Assembly (NCBI GenBank): GCA_028284235.1
Contig: JANQSC010000013.1
Location: 186,001-250,000, forward strand
Length of the DNA stretch: 64,000 nt
Reading direction: 5' to 3'
DNA from: Opitutaceae bacterium
GTDB lineage: Bacteria; Verrucomicrobiota; Verrucomicrobiia; Opitutales; Opitutaceae
This document shows, piece by piece, positions 27,601 through 34,823 of this stretch (position 1 is the first letter of the stretch; each line of letters opens with the position of its first letter). The notes beneath the pieces are model-generated. The model saw only the letters and a list, made by a program, of their open reading frames with translations. It did no database searches and was not told the origin of the DNA. A program made the position numbers and the translations under genes.

Positions 27601-28555
27601 TGCTCCAGGTGTGGTTCCATCCCTGATGGGATCCATTGAAGGGATGCAAAAACTTGTCGCCTTCGATCTGATCGTTGTCGGCGCTTAGCCAATCGAAGGT
27701 CTCGCTGAAACTCATATCCCAAGGATTGCGAACGCCATAGCTCAGTATCTCCAGGTTCGAGCCATCCGGATCCGCCCGGAGAATGCCGCCCATGCGCCCC
27801 CAGTCGTCATTCGGGTCATGATAAGTCGCCTCGTAGGTTTCGGCGGTGAACGTTTGGGCCGGAGGAATGTCCGGCGATCCCTCAGGGGCTTGCACGTCCC
27901 AGAGCTCTCTGAATGCTTTCGGCGCTACACGACCCGGAAGGCTCAAACCCTTGGAGTTTCCTTTCGACATGTAGAGTCGGCCATCCGGAGCGAAATTGAG
28001 GCCGTGGAGACCATGCTCAATATTACCCAGATCCGTGTAGAGCTTGACGTATTCATCGGCCACATCGTCCCCGTCCAGATCTCGGACAATCGTCAGATCC
28101 GGAGCGTTGGCTACGTAGAGATCCCTGCCCTTCCAAGCCATACCTTGGATCGCATTAAAACCCGTCGCGAAAACATGGGTACGATCATAAACGCCATCAC
28201 CATCGTCATCGAAAAGAAGATGCACGCTGTCCTTCGGAGTTAATGGATTGTAGCGGCGATACTGAGGGCCTTGGCCGACAAACAGACGCCCGCGCCCGTC
28301 GAAGACCATGGAACACGGATTCCGCACCACCGGTTCACTAGCGGCCAATGTGACTTCAAAACCGTCTGGCGCTGTCGGGAAGGCCTCGAGATCGGCATCG
28401 GGATCACCTCCCTGATTAACCCCGAACAACACTTCGTTCGGCGTATAATGTTGGGCCGTGGCAGCGGTGTGGGCCCCGATTGAAACGAGAAGCGTCGCAA
28501 TTATCGGCCCAGCAAAACGAATGCTTAGGGCGAGTCTATTTGAGTTCTTTGTCAT
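24668..28555 (-). CDS. PVC-type haem-binding protein fused to DUF6807 (copy B)
   Basis: This 1,295-residue paralogue of the 17076-20999 gene has the same architecture: signal peptide (about 12-34), PVC beta-propeller (GFEVTLAASEPVVRNPCSMV, GLNFAPDGRLYMSKGNSKG), HEAT-like repeats, cytochrome c domain with C880/C883/H884 (CWTCH), and C-terminal DUF6807 (GLWMAFGDLSGQDSWRN, MGLGARVATPIIEKNGGLI, NFRQSWWHNRNYGAMASNAF). Long blocks are nearly identical between the two copies, so they come from a duplication. The rhamnosidase and a sulfatase lie between them. The gene follows the PL22-like lyase after 53 bp. The cytochrome implies electron transfer, but no substrate is known. Confidence 0.93.
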   Translation of the reverse strand: MTKNSNRLALSIRFAGPIIATLLVSIGAHTAATAQHYTPNEVLFGVNQGGDPDADLEAFPTAPDGFEVTLAASEPVVRNPCSMVFDGRGRLFVGQGPQYRRYNPLTPKDSVHLLFDDDGDGVYDRTHVFATGFNAIQGMAWKGRDLYVANAPDLTIVRDLDGDDVADEYVKLYTDLGNIEHGLHGLNFAPDGRLYMSKGNSKGLSLPGRVAPKAFRELWDVQAPEGSPDIPPAQTFTAETYEATYHDPNDDWGRMGGILRADPDGSNLEILSYGVRNPWDMSFSETFDWLSADNDQIEGDKFLHPFNGSHQGWNHTWSSDWTGEEHLPTVPIVGPLVDGSTTGVIYYDADVFPEEYRGFFVGDWLRKVVYFIKPAWDGARMDIEGGGPIDFIKGGKSLFRATDLEIGPDGAIYVLSWGTTYGAVFEDGEMTNAGRVWRIAWNGEGAAASKPTSYPEIQSLSDQGLLDALDHRLRTRRVDAADELVKREASEALKQWLDASSLTTDQETWGLWTLARIHPSDESLDDWFLSLSRKGGNDNFNTRLQSVRILGFRSAVSKRSLPDGFRRVLNDREPRVRQAAAIAIMEAGDEAMRGALVNRLAKEDDRMVFYSGWQALRTLSNADEIEELLDDRRGQVRLAALFALLESRHLDTDRVAPLVDDPDSNVSQYARSFLVKAGVLEPEGQSGDEEVFAGLRYGDFVRNLRAGSDPAPRVAPFPLAYQMQLYADDTIAMSDIGDVFEGLSYIQNVNAGAYSTGDRFLSFSLPTETTIYLAHDEDIRGNRPAWLTEHFEPFRGNRFRGTAKSYAVFKKTAPAGMVTFGGNTVDGQARAPINYVVMLEPAPVEPPSQATTKEMVLDVLGDGNPARGEWLFKGVEGAACWTCHQVDGDGRIYGPDLSLIGDRDNVVHWIESILEPNAIVTEGYATQVVTTADGQSYAGVLEEESDLLLTVRQATGEVARIRKSEISNRSSLHSSLMPSYAATLKPSDVADLVSYLGTLTTRNKPPDGFYFEQGKDELSIFYDGEPIATYVMRDPDLPRPYFYNLNTTDGVRVTRNFPPVDGLDDPDHATYHPGLWMAFGDLSGQDSWRNRAPITHERFVAPPRIENGKLTFAVENALRSEGGDAIGRQVSQFTFEPVEDGWLLVWDDVYAPVGDEIVFGDQEEMGLGARVATPIIEKNGGLIRTSAGLETAKNTWGKPANWTDYSGKVDGRFAGLAMMGHPENFRQSWWHNRNYGAMASNAFGRKAMRQGEVSSIPVKAGESLRMRYGVYVHSRDKRIPAEQIDSVFEDYVKDY

Positions 28556-28608
28556 GGTTTATCGGCTAAACTGTGATTGAAATTTCACGCTTTTCGGTAG
28601 GAGCGGCT

Positions 28609-29724
28609 TCATTGCGGGCTACAAAATTCTTCAGGGATCGTAACTTCGTACAGCTGGGCATGGCCTGTCCGGTCGGAAGTAAAGACGACTTTCTGCCCGT
28701 CAGGGGAAAACTGCGGATGCGGATGGGTGTGCTGGGGAGCATAGACATCGACTGGACCATCGTCGTACGGACAGTATCCAAGATTCCAATGGGGCCCCGC
28801 ATTTGACGCTTCAGACAAGCAGAGAGAACGCGGCTCCCCTACTCCATCGATCACATTGAAAAGCTGTAGACCCGTATCAGGATTCTTGGTATCGGCCACC
28901 ATCAAACTACCAGTCCGATCCACCATGGGATGCCAGGCATTAAAGGAGCAAACTTGACGCGTTTCGCCGGTTTCCACGTCGATTCCAATCACTCCACGAG
29001 CCCAGTTAGTAGTAAGGATTTCCATACGTCCTGGTCGCCAGGTTTCGTGCACAATCCACTCCTTCTTTCCCGCGTCGCGCTCGTATGCGAGACGGTTGTC
29101 GCTTCCATCGCGACGAATCGTCCAAATTCGGGAATCGTAGGGACCGGCATAGCGTAGCCAAGTGTTGTCGTCTGGATGAAACTGCGGATGCCCGATGGTG
29201 TCCCGCTCCAGAATGGTCTCGGCGACCAAAGTATCGGTATCGACCACCAAAAATCGGGCGACCTTGCCCATCTTCACGGGCACTGCCCAATAGCGATCGT
29301 CGCGGCTCAACGTCGTCGTCCCCATAGCCGCGCCTACCATGCCTCGTTCCCGAATATCTTTCGTCCCAAACTCGAGAACTTGTTCCTCCTTCAAGGACTC
29401 CGTGTCGACGCGCCAACCGCCGTACCCAGCGGTAAAATACACATACCGCCCGTTGTGGGAAGGATGGACTGACCACTCGTTGAGGTCGTCGCGATCCGTC
29501 AATTGGATCAAACCTCCATCGCTTTCCAGCCGCGAATAGATCTGCGGGCTGCCGCTCCGGTGGGAAACCAAGGTAAGTTTCTCTACCGCATCATCCCAAG
29601 CTGGAAGATAGTAGAACGGGTGATGGTTGATCGACGGAGAATCGGTCAGCTGCCGGACAACGGCCCCCGTCTTCGGATCGATGGTTTCCCGAACCTCGTC
29701 GCGCGATCTAGATCCTTTGCTCAT
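28609..29724 (-). CDS. Oligogalacturonate lyase-like protein (PL22 type)
   Basis: This 371-residue seven-bladed propeller protein resembles oligogalacturonate lyase, which cleaves short (often unsaturated) uronate oligosaccharides in the cytosol to 5-keto-4-deoxyuronate. It has no signal peptide, as in the known enzymes (388 residues in Yersinia). The manganese-site pattern is present: FNAWHPMVD supplies one His, and APQHTHPHPQFSPDG supplies Gln, His+3 and His+5, as in the characterised enzyme. The N-terminal segment TGAVVRQLTDSPSINHHPFY is also family-like. It is translationally coupled (ATGA overlap) to the amidohydrolase gene. The true substrate may be any unsaturated uronide, for instance one derived from ulvan. 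Confidence 0.83.
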   Translation of the reverse strand: MSKGSRSRDEVRETIDPKTGAVVRQLTDSPSINHHPFYYLPAWDDAVEKLTLVSHRSGSPQIYSRLESDGGLIQLTDRDDLNEWSVHPSHNGRYVYFTAGYGGWRVDTESLKEEQVLEFGTKDIRERGMVGAAMGTTTLSRDDRYWAVPVKMGKVARFLVVDTDTLVAETILERDTIGHPQFHPDDNTWLRYAGPYDSRIWTIRRDGSDNRLAYERDAGKKEWIVHETWRPGRMEILTTNWARGVIGIDVETGETRQVCSFNAWHPMVDRTGSLMVADTKNPDTGLQLFNVIDGVGEPRSLCLSEASNAGPHWNLGYCPYDDGPVDVYAPQHTHPHPQFSPDGQKVVFTSDRTGHAQLYEVTIPEEFCSPQ

Positions 29725-30707
29725 TTGCCGTTCAGGCCTGCGATCCGCTCGATATTGCCGCTCAGCACAGCCACTCCCAAGCCCTCGGCCGCCTTCAAGT
29801 TCTCCTCAATTCCGGAGAAAGGAAAGTCCGTCGCGAACACCGTCTTCTCTTCTCCAAAGAAAGCCATCCCCGCATCGATTCCGATTCTCGATCCAAATGT
29901 TGCCGTATCCGCGTAGAACCGACGAAAGGCGATGATCGGCTTTTCCTGCAAATCCGTTTCAGCCGCGTAGGCATGCTCAGGCGCGTACCGATTTCCCAAG
30001 GATTCCAAGCCACCATTCAGTCGGCCTTCCAGCATGGGAATTGTGCCACCGGCATGATGCGTGACAATCTTCAATTCCGGCCATTTGTCGAAGATTCCCG
30101 CGAAGACCAAACGGCCCGCGCAAACACTCGTTTCATGGGGCCAGCCGAACGCCCACCAAAGGTCGTATTTCGAGATCGACTCATCTATGTAGTCCGGGCG
30201 ACTGCTCGGCCTGAGCGGATGCAGCCATATAGGTTTTGCGCATTCCGCCATGTACTCGAAGAGAGGCATGAATTGAGGTTGGTCCAACGCTTGACCATTG
30301 ACGTGGGTGTAGAGCTGCACACCCAGGGCTCCCAGCTCTTCGACGGCTCGCTTCGCTTCGATCAGCGATGCCTCGGGATTGTTCATTGGCAACGTGGCGA
30401 TAAAACCAGGAAACCGGTCGGGATGGAGATCTCGCCATTCCACCAGAGCGTCGTTGCCGATCCGGGCCAATTCGGGTGAAGCGTCAGGACCGGCTATCGC
30501 TTCCGGCGAGGGCGACGCGATACTCAAAATCTGGCGATATCCAGGAAATTGATCCATTATTTGGATGCGTTCTTCAAGATCGCTCATGCCCGGGATACCC
30601 ACCGCTCTTTCGAACATGATCAGGGATTCGGTCATGCTACTCCGACACGCCTCAATATACGCCTTGGGCAAACAGTGGTTAAAGCAATCTATGGAGTCTA
30701 ACGCCAA
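29721..30707 (-). CDS. ACMSD-like amidohydrolase family protein
   Basis: This 328-residue cytosolic TIM-barrel metal enzyme belongs to amidohydrolase_2, the group containing aminocarboxymuconate semialdehyde decarboxylase. Later metal-site residues are visible: WLHPLRPSS (strand 5), IVTHHAGGTIP (strand 6) and VFATDFPFSG (strand 8 Asp). The first-strand motif reads IDCFNH instead of the usual HxH, so the first His is Phe. The start is TTG at 30707, supported by AAGGA about 8 bp upstream. It overlaps the lyase gene by 4 bp and follows the DapA-like gene by 28 bp. A hydrolytic or decarboxylating step in sugar-acid breakdown is plausible, but no substrate is assigned. Confidence 0.85.
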   Translation of the reverse strand: MALDSIDCFNHCLPKAYIEACRSSMTESLIMFERAVGIPGMSDLEERIQIMDQFPGYRQILSIASPSPEAIAGPDASPELARIGNDALVEWRDLHPDRFPGFIATLPMNNPEASLIEAKRAVEELGALGVQLYTHVNGQALDQPQFMPLFEYMAECAKPIWLHPLRPSSRPDYIDESISKYDLWWAFGWPHETSVCAGRLVFAGIFDKWPELKIVTHHAGGTIPMLEGRLNGGLESLGNRYAPEHAYAAETDLQEKPIIAFRRFYADTATFGSRIGIDAGMAFFGEEKTVFATDFPFSGIEENLKAAEGLGVAVLSGNIERIAGLNGK

Positions 30708-30735
30708 TGGTCTATTCCTTCATCTATATTCAAGT

Positions 30736-31701
30736 TCATCGAACCACCGGATAGTCGATGGCCCGCAATTGATTGCGAATATCCTCGATGCCTTCATCGC
30801 TAAGCGGGCGGATAGGCCGACGAAATAGCGGACTGGGAAAACGACCCATCAACCAACGAGCCACTTTCATTCGTTGGTGAGCGCCGCAGCCGGGTTCGCC
30901 GAAATTATAAATCAAACGAGCCAGAGGCGCTACCGTCTCCCGGGCCGCCCGAGCTCGAGCCAAGTCCCCGTCCAGAGCCGCGTGCACCGTCTCCACCATA
31001 AGCTCCGGCACGAAACCGGCGAAACCGATCAAGGCGCCATCCGCTCCTTCCAACAAAGTGGGCAAGAGAAATTCGTCGTGACAGGTTGTGATGGATACAC
31101 GCGGCTCGGCAGCTTTGAGCTGCTCGAAGTCGAAAAGCCAGCGAGCCATATCGCGAGTGCCCATCTTTATCATGACCACTTCAGGAATCTTGACCATCTC
31201 CCGCATTTCCGCCAGCGTGTAACCGGCCTTCGTCCAAGCAGGATATTGGTGGACGATGATGTCCACTCCGGACCCCTCGGCGACGTCGCGGATAAAACCA
31301 ACCGCCGTTTCGGCGCTGCGACCGAAACGCAGCCAATGGTGCGGCGGCATCAACAAGATGGCATCCGCCCCCGCATCCTTCGCCGATTTGGCGTGATCGA
31401 TGGCTTCTTGCGAGCCTTCCGCGGAAACACCTGTAACTACTTTTACATTACGTCCCGTCTCTTCGTTTTTCTGATCGACGCTCTGCCGAACGACCGCGGT
31501 GACCTGATCGCGTTCTGATGGCCTCAGAGACATGATTTCTCCAGTATGTCCGTTGCAAACGACGCCATCGATGCCAGGGACACCTGCCACCTCGCCAATA
31601 TAGGCAGACAAGCCATCCACGTCGATTGACTCGTCATCATTAAACGGACAAAGCGTAGCCGGGTAAACGCCCGACCAAGGTTGTTGTTTCCAATCTGTCA
31701 T
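30736..31701 (-). CDS. DapA/N-acetylneuraminate lyase family aldolase or dehydratase
   Basis: This 321-residue class I aldolase-fold enzyme forms a Schiff base through the Lys in VVMIKMGTRD, with the family Tyr in HQYPAWT. The usual GTTGE loop appears as VCNGHTGEIMSL. Relatives include dihydrodipicolinate synthase, 2-keto-3-deoxy-sugar-acid aldolases and 5-keto-4-deoxyglucarate dehydratase. Next to a PL22-like lyase and a symporter, a keto-deoxy-sugar-acid step is more likely than lysine synthesis (inference). There is no signal peptide. Confidence 0.88.
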   Translation of the reverse strand: MTDWKQQPWSGVYPATLCPFNDDESIDVDGLSAYIGEVAGVPGIDGVVCNGHTGEIMSLRPSERDQVTAVVRQSVDQKNEETGRNVKVVTGVSAEGSQEAIDHAKSAKDAGADAILLMPPHHWLRFGRSAETAVGFIRDVAEGSGVDIIVHQYPAWTKAGYTLAEMREMVKIPEVVMIKMGTRDMARWLFDFEQLKAAEPRVSITTCHDEFLLPTLLEGADGALIGFAGFVPELMVETVHAALDGDLARARAARETVAPLARLIYNFGEPGCGAHQRMKVARWLMGRFPSPLFRRPIRPLSDEGIEDIRNQLRAIDYPVVR

Positions 31702-31766
31702 TATGTTTTCAATACTTATTCAGGAGCAGTTTTACGCCGTAATTTTTCACTCTATCGGTGTCGCCA

Positions 31767-33539
31767 TCAACTCACTATCCAAATAAATCCCCCTATCAAT
31801 CCGAGTACCCCTACCCATCCGGCAGCAAATCCCGCCACCGACATTTTCGAAGGCATGGGAATCTCCAATCCCATGGCCGTAGTGAGCATTTTTCGTTGAA
31901 CCGGCTCGACACCCGCTGGCAATTCGCAAGGGGTTTCGATCACCTCCCCATCCTGTATTGGGGTTCGGGTCAATGCATAGTAGCGGTCGAGGCGCTCATC
32001 GGGGACCTTAGGCGTGAACAGGCTCACCACCACCCCAATTACAATCGCCGCGGTCAGATAAAAGAGGATGAGCCAAGGCTCGTACATTTCTACCTGTCCT
32101 CCCTTTTCCGCGGTCAGTCTGAGGGCTTCCGCAAAAGGCAAACCGTTCAACCATTCCGCGAAGAATACGCGCTCACCCAACCACCAGGTGGCGAAACCGG
32201 TTAGCGTGCTCGCCCAGGCTCCAATTGGAGTCGCCCGGCGCCAGAATAAGCCCAGCCAGAACGCTACTCCCATCATTGGCAGGATCTTGAGCCATATCAT
32301 CAGCCCAGCCACCACACCTGATAGCCAGAATGCGAAGATCATTCCCGCCGCCACAATCAATATAGCTGCCGCCCGACCCATCCAAAGGTAGTGCGCCGCG
32401 CTTTCATTCTTCCGCAGCGGCCGGTAGACATTCTCTGTGAACAAGGCGGCGGCGGAAATCATAAAGGAATCACAGGAACTCATGATTCCTGCCAGTAACG
32501 ATGCAATGAATACGCCTAGCAGTCCCGCGGGCAGGAACTGTCGGGCCATATCCCCGTAAACGCTATCCGGATCCAGGGTCTCGATAGAAACGCCCTGCTG
32601 AAGGTACCAGGCCATGGCCCCGATTCCCGTCAAGCACCAGGCGGCCGTACAAACGCGCTTGATAAACGTGCCGGTCATGTAGCCGAGCCGGCCTTCCATT
32701 TCCGTTTTACCCGCCGCGGCATTCCCCATGGCGCTGGGGATGCCGACAATGCCGATAACCGTCTGAATCGAAAGCATGATGATCCAAAACAGGCCAATTT
32801 CTCCCGGGGCCACCAATGACCATTTGTCCTCGAAACCTGCAGCGTCCAGAGTGGACCGGGCGCCGGACAATCCGCCTACTGCCGAGAGCACATAAGGCAA
32901 AAGCATGAACGAAAAAAGGAGCGTCAGTACTCCTTGGATAAAGTCCGTAACGATGGCGGCTCCCAATCCGCCCGCTAATCCGTAAATCAGAAAGAGAATG
33001 GTCACTACGACAATAGCCACATCCGCATCGACCACCCCGCCCGTACCAGCGTCGATCAAGGCTCCGGTTCCCTTGAGCAGTAGTCCGATCTTGGCGACCA
33101 TGCTAATGATGCCCACCAAGGCAAATAGAAGAGAAACGCTTCTGTCATAGCGGAGCTGATACACATCAGCCGTCGTTGTGGCTCGAAAACGCCGCATAAT
33201 GGGAGCGATGATCCAGTAAAACGGCGTCACCAATAGCCACAGCCATTGGAACCAAATGCCGGACAAGCCGTTGCGCACCGTAGCTGAGGCCACCGTGACT
33301 GCTTGATCAGAAGCCGTGCCTGTACCGAAGGCGTGCATGATCATCATTGCCTTGCCAAAGCGGCGCGGCATGAAGAAGTCGGCCGACTTCTTCACTTGCT
33401 TTCCTGTATACACCCCAAGAAGCGTAATGCCCAGCAGGTAGCAAACGATGACCACGGCATCCAGCCAGTGTATGCCTTGCGCTACCCCAAAGATTGGGAC
33501 AATGGAATCTGGCGGCGCGACAGAAAGATTTGGTATCAT
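31767..33539 (-). CDS. Sodium:solute symporter (SSS family)
   Basis: This 590-residue polytopic inner-membrane protein has about 13-14 hydrophobic helices and the SSS family organisation. The opening helix is VVIVCYLLGITLLGVY, followed by PRRFGKAMMIMHAFGTGTAS, where Na+-site residues lie in this family. The C-terminal part ends with an extra helix (VLGLIGGFIWIVS). It is the first gene of the long minus-strand train and faces the AraC-type regulator across a 0.3-kb divergent region with palindromes. It probably imports a sugar acid or small oligosaccharide released by the exported enzymes encoded downstream. Confidence 0.93.
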   Translation of the reverse strand: MIPNLSVAPPDSIVPIFGVAQGIHWLDAVVIVCYLLGITLLGVYTGKQVKKSADFFMPRRFGKAMMIMHAFGTGTASDQAVTVASATVRNGLSGIWFQWLWLLVTPFYWIIAPIMRRFRATTTADVYQLRYDRSVSLLFALVGIISMVAKIGLLLKGTGALIDAGTGGVVDADVAIVVVTILFLIYGLAGGLGAAIVTDFIQGVLTLLFSFMLLPYVLSAVGGLSGARSTLDAAGFEDKWSLVAPGEIGLFWIIMLSIQTVIGIVGIPSAMGNAAAGKTEMEGRLGYMTGTFIKRVCTAAWCLTGIGAMAWYLQQGVSIETLDPDSVYGDMARQFLPAGLLGVFIASLLAGIMSSCDSFMISAAALFTENVYRPLRKNESAAHYLWMGRAAAILIVAAGMIFAFWLSGVVAGLMIWLKILPMMGVAFWLGLFWRRATPIGAWASTLTGFATWWLGERVFFAEWLNGLPFAEALRLTAEKGGQVEMYEPWLILFYLTAAIVIGVVVSLFTPKVPDERLDRYYALTRTPIQDGEVIETPCELPAGVEPVQRKMLTTAMGLEIPMPSKMSVAGFAAGWVGVLGLIGGFIWIVS

Positions 33540-33813
33540 AGTCAGGTCACGAAGGAGTGAGGCGAGGCGTGTTTTTGAGGTTTAGGTGACGAGACAAACG
33601 CAGCGTAGTTTCGCCTTTGAGACTTCAATGAAAAATTGCAATTGCGCAACGGCGCTAAAACCGTTTCACCCAATCGAAAGCGACTGAGAAGGGGGGTGAG
33701 AAACGTAGCATCGACGCGAATTTTATTAAGTTATATTCGTTGCAAAGATTCTTGCGCTCAACCCGCAGTTTCAAGCCCTACCTCTGAATTTGCCTGATTT
33801 GCGAATCGATTTT

Positions 33814-33829
33814 CCAGTATTAATACTGG
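33814..33829. promoter_or_regulatory. Perfect 16-bp palindrome in the symporter/AraC divergent region
   Basis: CCAGTATT-AATACTGG is a perfect dyad in the gap between the minus-strand symporter and the plus-strand AraC-type gene. It shares the CAGTA/TACTG half-site with a second perfect palindrome whose centre is 62 bp away, nearly six helical turns. This looks like an operator for a dimeric regulator, possibly the adjacent AraC protein. The rest of 33540-33842 holds no gene and nothing else I can name. Confidence 0.5.
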
Positions 33830-33874
33830 TTGGCCATTAACAATGGACTCTGTGCTTGCCCATTTCTACAAGTT

Positions 33875-33892
33875 ATCTTCAGTACTGAAGAT
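33875..33892. promoter_or_regulatory. Perfect 18-bp palindrome upstream of the preferred AraC start
   Basis: ATCTTCAGT-ACTGAAGAT is a perfect dyad ending 16 bp before the Met codon at 33909. It would fall inside the coding region if translation began at the earlier ATG (33843), which argues for the later start. With the palindrome at 33814-33829 it may form a two-site operator for autoregulation and symporter control (inference). Confidence 0.5.
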
Positions 33893-33908
33893 TATTGTAG
33901 CTACCTTC

Positions 33909-34784
33909 ATGGCAAAAAGCCCCGGACAGCTTAAAAACGATAAGCCGATCAATACTCCTATAGGCGCTTCATTCAGCGAAGCCGGGGTTTCAATCGTCGA
34001 TGCCGTCCATTCCGAAAACTGGCAGATGGACTGGACCGTCCATCCATACCAGAAGGTGCTGCTCATTGTCAGCGGATCGGGATATATCGAAGACGGCACT
34101 CTCTCCTGGCCATTGAAAAAAGGGATCGTCGTATATATACCGGATCATTGGCGGTATCGATTGACCGATAATCCGGGCACGCCGGTTTCGCTGTTCATTC
34201 TCTTCTTCGAAACAAGGATATTTGGCACCCACAAAGACATCGGGTTTGTCAAACGGCCCATATTTTTCTCCCAAGAGTCCTTCGCCCAAGGCGGTCTGGA
34301 GCGGATGCGTCTGCTGTTTTACGAGCAATCCGCCAATTTGCCGGGGTCGCAGGAAATTCTCCGGGGAATGGCCTGGCGCTTTCTCGGCGAGATCAAACGA
34401 ACCCACTCCCGCTCCCTTCCAGGCGATGTATCCGTAGATCCCTCGCGCTCCAACGAAGCTCGAGTACAGCACTTTCTTGCCGAGCTGAACGATAATTTCT
34501 TTAGGCCAATGACTCTGGATGACATAGCCAAAAGGCTGGTCATGAGCAAACGCACGCTGACGAGTCTCTTCCGCAAACATACCGGAACCAGTTTTCTCAA
34601 CTACATCCAGAAGCTGAGGATCGAGCATGCGAAAAAGCTCCTCCGGGACAGCAATCGCTCGATCATCACGATATCCTTCGAATGCGGTTTCGACAATCTG
34701 TCGAACTTCTACCGGACCTTCAAAAACTTGACCCATTGCTCGCCCAACGAGTGGAGGCGCAAATCCAAAAAATCTTCTCCGTGA
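33909..34784 (+). CDS. AraC-family transcriptional regulator
   Basis: This 291-residue (from 33909) regulator has an N-terminal cupin-like effector domain (about 20-120; GASFSEAGVSIVDAVH, VHPYQKVLLIVSGSGYIEDG) and a C-terminal double helix-turn-helix. The latter contains MTLDDIAKRLVMSKRTLTSL and ITISFECGFDNLSNFYRTFK, the family consensus helices. An in-frame ATG at 33843 would add 22 residues but would run through a perfect palindrome, so I prefer 33909; neither start has a clear ribosome site. It is divergent from the symporter and 39 bp upstream of a CRTAC1-type gene. It most likely senses a degradation product and controls the flanking catabolic train. Confidence 0.9.
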   Translation: MAKSPGQLKNDKPINTPIGASFSEAGVSIVDAVHSENWQMDWTVHPYQKVLLIVSGSGYIEDGTLSWPLKKGIVVYIPDHWRYRLTDNPGTPVSLFILFFETRIFGTHKDIGFVKRPIFFSQESFAQGGLERMRLLFYEQSANLPGSQEILRGMAWRFLGEIKRTHSRSLPGDVSVDPSRSNEARVQHFLAELNDNFFRPMTLDDIAKRLVMSKRTLTSLFRKHTGTSFLNYIQKLRIEHAKKLLRDSNRSIITISFECGFDNLSNFYRTFKNLTHCSPNEWRRKSKKSSP

Positions 34785-34823
34785 CGGCCAGAGTCTAGGG
34801 CATTCCTCGCTACCCATTTCAAA

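Noticed and set aside
33990..34817. A 275-codon minus-strand frame opposite the AraC-type gene
   Set aside because: The plus-strand protein has full AraC helix-turn-helix signatures; the antisense product resembles nothing I recognise.
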